A stretch of 40,012 nucleotides of DNA, taken from assembly GCF_003797765.1 (NCBI RefSeq), contig NZ_RKMB01000041.1:1-40012 (forward strand), written 5' to 3'. The stretch's first letter is position 1. Each line of letters opens with the position of its first letter. The position numbers and the translations under genes were made by a program. The DNA comes from Ramlibacter sp. WS9 (GTDB lineage: Bacteria; Pseudomonadota; Gammaproteobacteria; Burkholderiales; Burkholderiaceae_C). Of the stretch, positions 21,139 through 28,850 are shown piece after piece. The notes below the pieces were generated by a model. That model had not been told where the DNA came from. It did not search any database and saw only the letters and a program-made list of their open reading frames with translations.

Positions 21139-22839
21139 TCAAAACTCCGTCCAGCGCGTATTGCGGTTCCCCGCCTTGCTTGCTGCAAGCTGCGGCGCCG
21201 GGCGCTGCCGCACGCGAATCTTGCGCGGCGCGGCGTCGAGCAACGGCTCCAGAACTGCCGGGCTGGTCGACGAGAACGAGCGGTCGTTCTCGTCGATGCG
21301 AAAGCGCGAGACGATGTCCAGCAGCGTCCCGGCCTGGTCCTTCATCGATTCGGTCGCGGCCGCGGCTTCTTCCACCAGCGATGCGTTCTGCTGCACCACC
21401 GTGTCCATCTGCTTGACGGCCGAACTCACCTGCTTGATCTTGGAGCTCTGGTCCTGGCTGGCAGCAGCGATGTCGGCGATCAGCTTGCTGACCTTGTTCA
21501 CCGACAGCACCACGCCCACCATCGTGTGGCCGGCGGCATCCACGCGCTCGGAACCGGCCTCGACCTTCTTGGCCGAGTCGGCGATGAGCGCCTTGATCTC
21601 CTTGGCCGCGGCGGCGCTGCGGTGCGCCAGGTTGCGCACTTCCGTCGCCACCACCGCGAAGCCGCGCCCCTGTTCGCCCGCGCGCGCCGCCTCGACGGCC
21701 GCATTGAGCGCCAGGATGTTGGTCTGGAAGGCAATGCCATCAATCACGCCGATGATGTCGGCAATCTTCTTGGACGAATCGAGGATCTGGTCCATCGTGT
21801 TGACCACGTCCTCGACGACGTCGTTGCCCTGCTGCGCCGTCTGCGCCGCGGACGCGGCCAACTCGCTGGCCTGCTTGGCGTTGTTGGCGTTCTGCACGAC
21901 TGTGGCCGTCAGCTCCTCCATCGAGCTGGCGGCCTCTTCCAGCGTGCTGGCCTGCTCCTCGGTCCGCTGCGACAAATCCAGGTTGCCCTGCGCGATCTGC
22001 GAGCTGGTGTCGGCGACCGACTGCGCGCCCCTGGCCGTCTCTCCCACCATAGTGCGCAGGTTCCTGACCATCTCGCTCATGGCGAACAGCAGGCTGGTCT
22101 GGTCGCCTTTGTCCAGCTTCACGTCGACCGTCAGGTCGCCGGCCGCCACGTCCTTCACCACCGAACGTGCGTAAGCGGGTTCCGCGCCCAGCTGGTTGCG
22201 CAGCGAGCGAGATATGAACAGCGCAACGGCGGCGGCCCCGGCCACGCACAGCAGCGCCACCAACACGAACGCGCCGATGCTGCGGTGATAGGTGTCGGCC
22301 GCCTGCTTGGACATCTCGCGCGCCTCGTCGGCAAAGAACGCGCCGAGCTTGGAGATACCGGCGGTGTACGCGGCCTGTGCCGGCCGGGCCTTGACGAGCA
22401 GCACGACCTTGGCCTCGTCGATCCGGCCCACGTCCGCCAGATCGACGACCTCGGTCTCCGACTGCAGGAACAGCTTGCGTGCCTGGTCGATCTGCCGTAG
22501 CTGGGCCTGAGCCTCCTCGCTGGTGACGATTGCCCTGATCTGCGCGGCCAGCCGGGTTTGCTCCTCCCGGTTGTCCTTCATCGCCTTCAGCTCGTCGCGG
22601 ATCTCGACGGGATCGCTCAGCAGAAACAGCGTCTGCATGTGCCGCGCCGTCCTCAGCACGGACGCTTCCCACTTGCCGGCGGCGATGACCTGGGGCACGC
22701 GATTGGTGGCCAGAAGGTCGATCTGGGCCGTCAGCGAGTTCAGGTAAGCCAGCGCCAGCCCGACCACGATGACGAGCATCGCGATCACCGCGCCGAACCC
22801 GGCCAGCAGCCGCATCGTGATGGTGGTGTTCTTGAACAT
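21139..22839 (-). CDS. Methyl-accepting chemotaxis protein (MCP 1)
   Basis: The product has 566 residues. Membrane helix 1 (about 10-31) is followed by a periplasmic four-helix-bundle-type sensor (32-188), membrane helix 2 (about 189-208), a HAMP region with DVAAGDLTVDVKLDKGD, and a long signalling coiled coil. The hairpin tip, DIIGVIDGIAFQTNILALNA and the conserved stretch after it, binds CheA and CheW. The C-terminus ends RWTEF, an xWxxF pentapeptide of the type that tethers CheR/CheB. It is the last gene of the chemosensory cluster, 78 bases after cheB, and differs from the other two MCPs in having a full sensor domain. Confidence 0.93.
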   Translation of the reverse strand: MFKNTTITMRLLAGFGAVIAMLVIVVGLALAYLNSLTAQIDLLATNRVPQVIAAGKWEASVLRTARHMQTLFLLSDPVEIRDELKAMKDNREEQTRLAAQIRAIVTSEEAQAQLRQIDQARKLFLQSETEVVDLADVGRIDEAKVVLLVKARPAQAAYTAGISKLGAFFADEAREMSKQAADTYHRSIGAFVLVALLCVAGAAAVALFISRSLRNQLGAEPAYARSVVKDVAAGDLTVDVKLDKGDQTSLLFAMSEMVRNLRTMVGETARGAQSVADTSSQIAQGNLDLSQRTEEQASTLEEAASSMEELTATVVQNANNAKQASELAASAAQTAQQGNDVVEDVVNTMDQILDSSKKIADIIGVIDGIAFQTNILALNAAVEAARAGEQGRGFAVVATEVRNLAHRSAAAAKEIKALIADSAKKVEAGSERVDAAGHTMVGVVLSVNKVSKLIADIAAASQDQSSKIKQVSSAVKQMDTVVQQNASLVEEAAAATESMKDQAGTLLDIVSRFRIDENDRSFSSTSPAVLEPLLDAAPRKIRVRQRPAPQLAASKAGNRNTRWTEF

Positions 22840-22917
22840 GGTTGGTAACGCCTTGCTAATCGTCGTTGAAACTACAAACGCTCACGCCGTTCGCGGCACT
22901 TGGCCCGCTATGGCTTC

Positions 22918-23988
22918 TCATGGCTCGCCCGCCCCCGTGTCGCGCACGCGTGCGCGTCCACAAAGCTCCTCCAGGCGGCGCGGCACGTCGCCCAGTGCCA
23001 GCACTTCCTGCGCCGCGCCCAGGGCGATGGCCTGCTTCGGCATACCGAAGACAACGCTGGTCGCTTCATCCTGTGCAATCGTCCGTGCCCCGCCCTCGCG
23101 CAACTCCAGCAGCGCCTGCGAACCGTCGGCACCCATGCCGGTGAGGATCACACCGATCGCGTTGGACCCGGCAACCTCCGCCATCGAGCGAAACAGCGCG
23201 TCCACCGAAGGCCGGTGCCGGTTCAGCGGCGGGTCGTCCGTCACGCGCAGCACGTAGTTCAGGCTGCGGCGGCCCAGTCGCAGGTGGCGCCCGCCCGGGG
23301 CCACATAGGCCACGCCTTCGCAAACCTCTTCGCCGTCCTCGGCCTCCTTCACGGAGATATCGCAGATCGCGTCCAGCCTCCGCGCGAACGCGCCGGTGAA
23401 ACCCGGCAGCATGTGCTGGGCGATGAGGATCGCCGGCATGTCGCCGGGCAGGCGGCTCACGATCTCGCGCAAGGCCTCGACACCGCCGGTGGACGCGCCG
23501 ATGCCGATCACCGTCCCCAAGCCACTGGCGCGGTGCGCGCGGGCCGGCCGTTGCGACGCCGCACGGATGGGCGCTGCCGTGCGCAGCCGCCGCGACACAT
23601 GGGCCTGCGCGGCCGCACGGATCTTCTCGGCGATCTCCGGGCCTGCGGCCTGCAATTCATCGAGCGAGCCAGGCTTGGCGAAGAAATCCACCGCCCCCAG
23701 TTCCAGCGCGCGCATCGTGGCGTCCGCGCCCTCGCGCGTGAGCGACGAGATCATCACCACCGGCAACGGCCGGGCCGCCATCAGCTTGCGCAGGAAGTCC
23801 AGCCCATTCATGCGCGGCATTTCGACGTCGAGCGTGATCACGTCCGGCGGGCTCTGGCGGATGCGCTCGATGGCGAACACCGGGTCCGACGCCACGGCCG
23901 TGAGTTCCATGTCCGGCTGCGCGGCCACCACGCGCCCCAGGAAGTTGCGCATCACGGCGGAATCGTCGATGACGAGGACCTTGATCAT
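22918..23988 (-). CDS. cheB: Chemotaxis protein-glutamate methylesterase/deamidase CheB
   Basis: The product has 356 residues. A receiver domain (1-120, phosphoacceptor Asp54 in ITLDVEMPRMNG, Lys105 in FFAKPG) regulates the C-terminal methylesterase. The esterase triad is Ser166 (GIGASTGG), His192 (IAQHMLPG) and Asp288 (GMGADGSQ). It removes methyl groups from MCPs and deamidates glutamines, resetting receptor sensitivity. Start MIKVLVIDDS at 23988 overlaps cheD by 4 bases. A longer upstream frame is only the cheD region read in another frame. Confidence 0.96.
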   Translation of the reverse strand: MIKVLVIDDSAVMRNFLGRVVAAQPDMELTAVASDPVFAIERIRQSPPDVITLDVEMPRMNGLDFLRKLMAARPLPVVMISSLTREGADATMRALELGAVDFFAKPGSLDELQAAGPEIAEKIRAAAQAHVSRRLRTAAPIRAASQRPARAHRASGLGTVIGIGASTGGVEALREIVSRLPGDMPAILIAQHMLPGFTGAFARRLDAICDISVKEAEDGEEVCEGVAYVAPGGRHLRLGRRSLNYVLRVTDDPPLNRHRPSVDALFRSMAEVAGSNAIGVILTGMGADGSQALLELREGGARTIAQDEATSVVFGMPKQAIALGAAQEVLALGDVPRRLEELCGRARVRDTGAGEP

Positions 23989-24602
23989 CGCGGTGCGTCG
24001 AAGATTTCGATTTCGCCGCCGCCGGTCGCGCCGGCCAGCCGCGCCAGGTACTCGCGCTCCTGGCGCTGCACGGCCACGTCGGCGGACTGCAGGTGCAGGC
24101 GCTTCATCTGCACCTTGCCGGTGGCCGGAAAGAAGTGAAGCTTGCGCGGCCACGTGCCCAGCAGGTCCTGCGCCTGCAGCTCGATGCCTTCCTCCTTCAG
24201 GAAGCTCACGACGAACTTGCTGTTCATCGCGCCCACGTCGAGCGTGTCGAAACCCTGCAGCACCTGGGCGCCGCCGAACACCTTGGCCACCAGCCGCCGC
24301 CGGTCGGCGCCGAGGTGGATCATTTCGTTGATCAGGAGCTCCATCGCATAGACGCCGAAGCGGGCCGGCAAGCCCCAGGGCGAAGCCGAGGACGAATGGT
24401 CGCCGGGCAGCATGAAGTGGTTCATGCCGCCGATTCGCTCGACCGGGTCCCACAGGCAGGTGGACACGCACGAACCCACCACGGTGCAGATCGATCCGTT
24501 GCCGGTGCCGGCGTAGTACTGGCCGGGCAGCACCTTGACCGAATCGACCTTGAACTCGCGATCGAAATAGCGGGCCGGGGCGAGCTGTTCGGTGGTGTCC
24601 AT
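23985..24602 (-). CDS. cheD: Chemoreceptor glutamine deamidase CheD
   Basis: The product has 205 residues. The CheD fold shows VVGSCVSTCLWDP (catalytic Cys, about residues 42-54), GGMNHFMLP (catalytic His) and AKVFGGAQVLQGFD. It deamidates specific receptor glutamines and in some bacteria interacts with CheC; no cheC is seen here. Start MDTTEQLAPARYF at 24602 overlaps the cheR stop by one base (TGATG), and its stop overlaps cheB by 4 bases, so cheR-cheD-cheB are co-translated. Confidence 0.95.
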   Translation of the reverse strand: MDTTEQLAPARYFDREFKVDSVKVLPGQYYAGTGNGSICTVVGSCVSTCLWDPVERIGGMNHFMLPGDHSSSASPWGLPARFGVYAMELLINEMIHLGADRRRLVAKVFGGAQVLQGFDTLDVGAMNSKFVVSFLKEEGIELQAQDLLGTWPRKLHFFPATGKVQMKRLHLQSADVAVQRQEREYLARLAGATGGGEIEIFDAPR

Positions 24603-25480
24603 CACGCGGGCACGTATTCGTAGGCCGTGCGGCCGCAGGCGCGGAAAGCACGGTTCGCCGCCGGGAAGCTCTCGGCATGGCCCACGGCCAGCAGGCCGCC
24701 CGGACGCAGCAGCTGGGCGAAACGTGCGAGCAATAGCCGTTGCGCCTCGCGGTCGAAGTAGATCGCGACGTTGCGGCAGAAGATCACGTCGAACGCATCC
24801 ATGGCCGGCCACGGCTGCGCCTGCAGGTTCAGCTGCCGGAACTTCACGATCCCGCGCAGTTCGGGCCGGATGTTGACCCAGCCTTCGTTCTCACCAGTGC
24901 CTCGAAGGAAATGCGCGCGCAGGCGTTCCGGCGGCAGCGCATCGGTGCGCTCGGCCGGATAGACGCCCGCATCGCCCTTCTCGAGCACATTGGTGTCGAT
25001 GTCGGTCGCGAGCACATCGCCCGGGCAGCCCGCCTCGCGCAGCGTCATGGCGATGGACCAGGCTTCCTCGCCGGTGGAGCAGGCGGCCGACCAGATGCGC
25101 AACGGCCGGCGTTCGCGTTCGCGATGCTGCTGTGCGCGCACACGCAGCAGCTCGAAGTGGTGCGGCTCGCGGAAGAACGATGTGAGATTGGTCGTGAGCG
25201 CGTTGATGAATGCCTCACGTTCGTCCGCCTCGGACTGCACCGTGTCCATGTACTCGGCAAAGCTGCCCGCGCCGCGCTCGCGCAGGCGCCGCAGCAACCG
25301 GTTGTGAACCATGTAGCGCTTGTGCGGGCTGAGCTTGATGCCGGCCCACTCGGCGATCAACCGGCGTGCGAGTTCAAACTCGCGGTCGCCCAGCAGCGCA
25401 GGCGTCTCGATGCCCAGGTCGGGACGCGTGGGGCCGCCGCGGTCAATGGACATCGGGCGCGCTGTGTGGGTTGCCGTCAT
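24602..25480 (-). CDS. cheR: Chemotaxis protein methyltransferase CheR
   Basis: The product has 292 residues. The N-terminal helical domain contains FFREPHHFELL, and the SAM-binding domain contains the RIWSAACSTGEEAWSIAM motif, NLTSFFR and FDVIFCRNVAIYFD. It methylates MCP glutamates using S-adenosylmethionine. The ATG at 25480 was chosen; GTG at 25504 (overlapping the MCP 2 end) and ATG at 25453 are alternatives, and none has a clear ribosome-binding site, so coupling to the upstream MCP gene is likely. Confidence 0.94.
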   Translation of the reverse strand: MTATHTARPMSIDRGGPTRPDLGIETPALLGDREFELARRLIAEWAGIKLSPHKRYMVHNRLLRRLRERGAGSFAEYMDTVQSEADEREAFINALTTNLTSFFREPHHFELLRVRAQQHRERERRPLRIWSAACSTGEEAWSIAMTLREAGCPGDVLATDIDTNVLEKGDAGVYPAERTDALPPERLRAHFLRGTGENEGWVNIRPELRGIVKFRQLNLQAQPWPAMDAFDVIFCRNVAIYFDREAQRLLLARFAQLLRPGGLLAVGHAESFPAANRAFRACGRTAYEYVPA

Positions 25481-25488
25481 CGGGTGGT

Positions 25489-26736
25489 CTAGAACTCTTC
25501 CCACTCGCCGCCCCGCCTACGCCGCGCGCTGGGCGAACCGCCGATCGCTTTCGCATGCGCCGGCGGCAGGGACCCGACCGAGCGGGCATGGGACGGCGGC
25601 GCGGTGCGCATCGCGGCTCGCGGCGAAGGCGCCGTGGCCGCCCGATCGCCCAGGTGGAAGCTCGACACGGCGTTGAGCAGCGCAGCGGCCTGGTCCTTCA
25701 TCGACTCCGTCGCCGCGCTCGCCTCTTCCACCAGCGATGCATTCTGCTGCACCACCTGCTCCATCTGCGCCACCGCGGTGTTGATCTGGCCGATGCCCTG
25801 GCTCTGTTCCTGGCTGGCGGCGGCGATCTCGGCGATGAGGTCTCTGACCTGCTTCACCGAATCGACGATCTCGCTCATCGCCTTGCCGGCCGCGTTCACC
25901 AGCTTGGAGCCCGCTTCGACCTTGCCGACCGAATCGCCGATCAGCGCCTTGATCTCCTTGGCAGCCGCTGCACTGCGCTGCGCGAGGTTGCGCACTTCCG
26001 CGGCCACCACGGCGAAGCCCCGGCCCTGCTCGCCCGCACGCGCCGCCTCGACCGCGGCGTTCAGCGCCAGGATGTTCGTCTGGAAGGCGATGCCGTCGAT
26101 GACGCCGATGATGTCGCCGATGCGGCGCGACGACAGGGAAATTGCCGTCATTGTCGCCACCACCTGGCCCATCATGTCCCCGCCTTTGCGGGCGACATCG
26201 GCAGCGCCCACCGCAAGGTGGCTGGCCTGCCGCGCGTTGTCGGCGTTGTGCGCCACGGTGGAAGTCAACTCCTCCATCGAGCTGGCCGTTTCCTCCAGGG
26301 TGGTGGCTTGCTCCTCTGTGCGCTGCGACAGATCGAGATTGCCTTGCGCAATCTGCGCGCTGGTGTCGGCCACCACACGAGCGCTGTGCGCCACCTCGCT
26401 CACCAGGTTGCGCAGGTCGTCCGTCATTGCCTGCAGCCCGTCCAGCATCTTCTGGGTCTCCCCATGCGCCGAAACACCCACCCGGGCCGTCAGGTCGCCT
26501 TCGGCGACACGCCCGATCACGTGTGCGGCCGCACGGATCGAGCGCAGGATGCTCTGTCGAATCGACAGGCGCAGGTAAATTCCAGCAAGCCCGACCAGCA
26601 GCGCCCAAAGCGCCGTTGCACCCATGAGAAGGTTCGCCGGGAGAAAAAGTTGCATGCATGCCAGGCCGAGCATGGCGCCGACCAGCAGGCCGATCATGGC
26701 ATTCAGTTTGGTGATGACGGAGACATGGGCGAACAT
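25489..26736 (-). CDS. Methyl-accepting chemotaxis protein without a periplasmic sensor (MCP 2)
   Basis: The product has 415 residues. Two adjacent membrane helices (about 12-33 and 36-56) are joined by only a few residues, so there is no periplasmic ligand domain. A HAMP region (AEGDLTARVGVSAHGE) and a full signalling coiled coil follow, ending EWEEF, an xWxxF CheR/CheB-docking tail. It may sense a membrane or cytoplasmic state, or pair with other receptors. Its cytoplasmic domain is nearly the same as that of MCP 3 just upstream. Confidence 0.93.
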   Translation of the reverse strand: MFAHVSVITKLNAMIGLLVGAMLGLACMQLFLPANLLMGATALWALLVGLAGIYLRLSIRQSILRSIRAAAHVIGRVAEGDLTARVGVSAHGETQKMLDGLQAMTDDLRNLVSEVAHSARVVADTSAQIAQGNLDLSQRTEEQATTLEETASSMEELTSTVAHNADNARQASHLAVGAADVARKGGDMMGQVVATMTAISLSSRRIGDIIGVIDGIAFQTNILALNAAVEAARAGEQGRGFAVVAAEVRNLAQRSAAAAKEIKALIGDSVGKVEAGSKLVNAAGKAMSEIVDSVKQVRDLIAEIAAASQEQSQGIGQINTAVAQMEQVVQQNASLVEEASAATESMKDQAAALLNAVSSFHLGDRAATAPSPRAAMRTAPPSHARSVGSLPPAHAKAIGGSPSARRRRGGEWEEF

Positions 26737-27772
26737 GCGGACTTCAGCCTAGAACTCTTCCCATTGGCCGGCCTGCGCGCGCGACGCGCTGGTGGACGAT
26801 CCGCCGATGGCCTTGGCGTACGCCGGGGGCAGCGCGGCACCGGGCCTCGCCGGCAGCGGCTGGGGTGCGCTGCGCATCACAGCGTGCGGCACCGCCGTGG
26901 CTGAGCGCTCGCCCAGGTGGAAGCTCGACACGGCGTTGAGCAGCGCGGCAGCCTGGTCCTTCATGGACTCGGTGGCGGCGCTGGCTTCCTCCACCAGCGA
27001 AGCGTTCTGCTGCACCACCTGCTCCATCTGCGCCACGGCGGTGTTGATCTGCCCGATGCCCTGGCTTTGCTCCTGGCTGGCCGCCGCGATCTCGGCGATG
27101 AGGTCGCTGACCTTCTTCACCGATGAGACGATCTCGCCCATGGTCTTGCCGGCCGCATCCACCAGCTTGGTGCCGGTCTCGACCTTGTCCAGCGAATCGC
27201 CGATGAGGGTTTTGATTTCCTTCGCGGCGGCGGCGCTACGCTGCGCCAGGTTGCGCACCTCGGCTGCGACCACCGCGAAGCCGCGGCCCTGCTCGCCCGC
27301 GCGCGCCGCTTCCACGGCGGCGTTGAGCGCGAGGATGTTGGTCTGGAAGGCGATGCCGTCGATGACGCCGATGATGTCGCCGATGCGGCGCGACGAACCG
27401 GAAATGTCGTTCATGGTCGTCACCACCTGGCCGACCACCTGGCCGCCCTTGCGTGCCACGTCCGATGCCGCGACAGCCAGGGTGCTGGCTTCGCGCGCGT
27501 TGTCCGCGTTCTGGGCCACGGTGGAAGTGAGTTGCTCCATCGAGCTCGCCGTCTCTTCCAGCGTCGTGGCCTGTTCTTCCGTGCGTTGGGACAGATCCAG
27601 ATTGCCCTGGGCGATCTGGGCACTGGTTTCCGCGACCGTCTGCGCGCCTTCGACGACCTCGGCCACCAGCGTGCGGAGGCTGGAAGTCATGTTTTCGAGC
27701 GCCTTGGCCAGCCGCAGCGTATGCGCCTGGTCCAGGCCCACCGCCCGGGCCGTCAGGTCGCCTTCGGCGATC
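25648..27772. repeat. Direct repeat: paralogous signalling domains of MCP 2 and MCP 3
   Basis: The coding DNA for the cytoplasmic signalling domains, about 25648-26510 in MCP 2 and 26911-27772 in MCP 3, is highly similar over roughly 860 bases at an offset of about 1.26 kb. Long shared protein stretches run from the HAMP exit to the tail. This is a tandem gene duplication and a possible substrate for recombination between the two genes. Confidence 0.8.
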
Positions 27773-28329
27773 TTTTCGACCACTACCGTCGCGACCTTGA
27801 GAAGGCGGCCGTTCGCTTTCAGCATCGCAATCCGCAGGCGCAGCGTCAGGACGAGACCGACGGCCAGCAACACCAGCATGACCAGTCCCGCCCGTTGGGT
27901 CTGCGACGCCGCCTGCGCCTCTGCATTCGAGGCATGCTGGCGCCCGGCGCTTTCCACCGCGGGTGCCACGTCGGGCCACACTTCGCCCGGCCGGGCCTGG
28001 AAGCGGCGAGCTTCGTCCAGCTGCTTCACGTCCAGCCCGTGCGCAACGAGCAGCGCCCGGGCTTCGTCCAGATTCCGCGTCACTGCCTCGGGCGCCTTGC
28101 CCGCTGCGCCTTCCGGTACCGGGGCGCGCGCCGCTGCGTCCGCCGCCCGCGCGAGCGCCGACGCGGCCCCGATGTCGCGGCCGGCGCGCATGGCAGCCGC
28201 ACTGCGTTCGCCGGACTTGTCCATCGTGTAGTAGGCCAGGCCCGCGAACGCGAGCACGCCGGCCATCAGCGCGCCGATCAGGCTGCTGAGGTAGAAGTCC
28301 GGAGGAAGGCTGTCGAAAAATTTTTTCAT
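26749..28329 (-). CDS. Methyl-accepting chemotaxis protein (MCP 3)
   Basis: The product has 526 residues. Membrane helix 1 (about 14-36), an Ala-rich helical extracytoplasmic segment (37-145), membrane helix 2 (about 146-165), a HAMP region with EKIAEGDLTARAVG, the signalling coiled coil with the conserved IIGVIDGIAFQTNILALNA tip, and the tail QWEEF. The extracytoplasmic domain is about 110 residues and shows no PAS, Cache or 4HB motif I can name. The ATG overlaps the cheW stop by 4 bases. Confidence 0.93.
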   Translation of the reverse strand: MKKFFDSLPPDFYLSSLIGALMAGVLAFAGLAYYTMDKSGERSAAAMRAGRDIGAASALARAADAAARAPVPEGAAGKAPEAVTRNLDEARALLVAHGLDVKQLDEARRFQARPGEVWPDVAPAVESAGRQHASNAEAQAASQTQRAGLVMLVLLAVGLVLTLRLRIAMLKANGRLLKVATVVVEKIAEGDLTARAVGLDQAHTLRLAKALENMTSSLRTLVAEVVEGAQTVAETSAQIAQGNLDLSQRTEEQATTLEETASSMEQLTSTVAQNADNAREASTLAVAASDVARKGGQVVGQVVTTMNDISGSSRRIGDIIGVIDGIAFQTNILALNAAVEAARAGEQGRGFAVVAAEVRNLAQRSAAAAKEIKTLIGDSLDKVETGTKLVDAAGKTMGEIVSSVKKVSDLIAEIAAASQEQSQGIGQINTAVAQMEQVVQQNASLVEEASAATESMKDQAAALLNAVSSFHLGERSATAVPHAVMRSAPQPLPARPGAALPPAYAKAIGGSSTSASRAQAGQWEEF

Positions 28330-28841
28330 TGCATCACCGAGTCCACCAGCGCCATGTCGGAGCCGGTGAGAAGTTTTTCGATGTCGAGCATGATGAGCAT
28401 TCCCTCCTCGACGTTTGCCAGGCCTGTGATGTAGCGCGTGTCGAATGTGGTCGACGCGAATTCCGGCGCCGCGCGAACCTCGTCGACGCTGAGCGACACC
28501 ACGTCGGACACCGAATCGACCACCACACCGACGACGCGCGAAGCCACGTTGAGGATGATGACCACAGTGAACTCGTCGTATTTGCTGTCGGGCAGCCGGA
28601 ATTTCACGCGCAGGTCGAGGATCGGGACGATCACGCCGCGCAGGTTGATCACGCCCTTGATGAATGGCGGCGCGTTGGCGATGGTGGTCGGCGCTTCATA
28701 GCCACGGATCTCCTGCACCTTCAGGATCTCGATGCCATAGCTTTCGGCACCGAGGCGGAAGGTGAGGAACTCGTTCTTGACGACATCCAGTTCCCGCTGG
28801 TCGCGAGACTGCGAAGGCGCGCGGTATCCCTGTTGTTGCAT
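28326..28841 (-). CDS. cheW: Chemotaxis adaptor protein CheW
   Basis: The product has 171 residues. The SH3-like double barrel of CheW is evident: FLTFRLGAESYGIEILKVQEIRG, then FIKGVINLRGVIVPILDLRVKF, VVGVVVDSVSDVVSL, and YITGLANVEEGMLIMLDIEKLL. It links MCP tips to the CheA P5 domain. It lies 9 bases after cheA and overlaps MCP 3, the tight adaptor-receptor arrangement seen in chemosensory operons. A 20-residue N-terminal Gln/Arg-rich extension precedes the domain. Confidence 0.96.
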   Translation of the reverse strand: MQQQGYRAPSQSRDQRELDVVKNEFLTFRLGAESYGIEILKVQEIRGYEAPTTIANAPPFIKGVINLRGVIVPILDLRVKFRLPDSKYDEFTVVIILNVASRVVGVVVDSVSDVVSLSVDEVRAAPEFASTTFDTRYITGLANVEEGMLIMLDIEKLLTGSDMALVDSVMQ

Positions 28842-28850
28842 CTTGGTTTC

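Noticed and set aside
25648..27772. Insertion sequence or assembly duplication at the MCP pair
   Set aside because: The two copies differ in their sensor domains and at scattered sites, and each is a complete gene, so paralogy explains the repeat.
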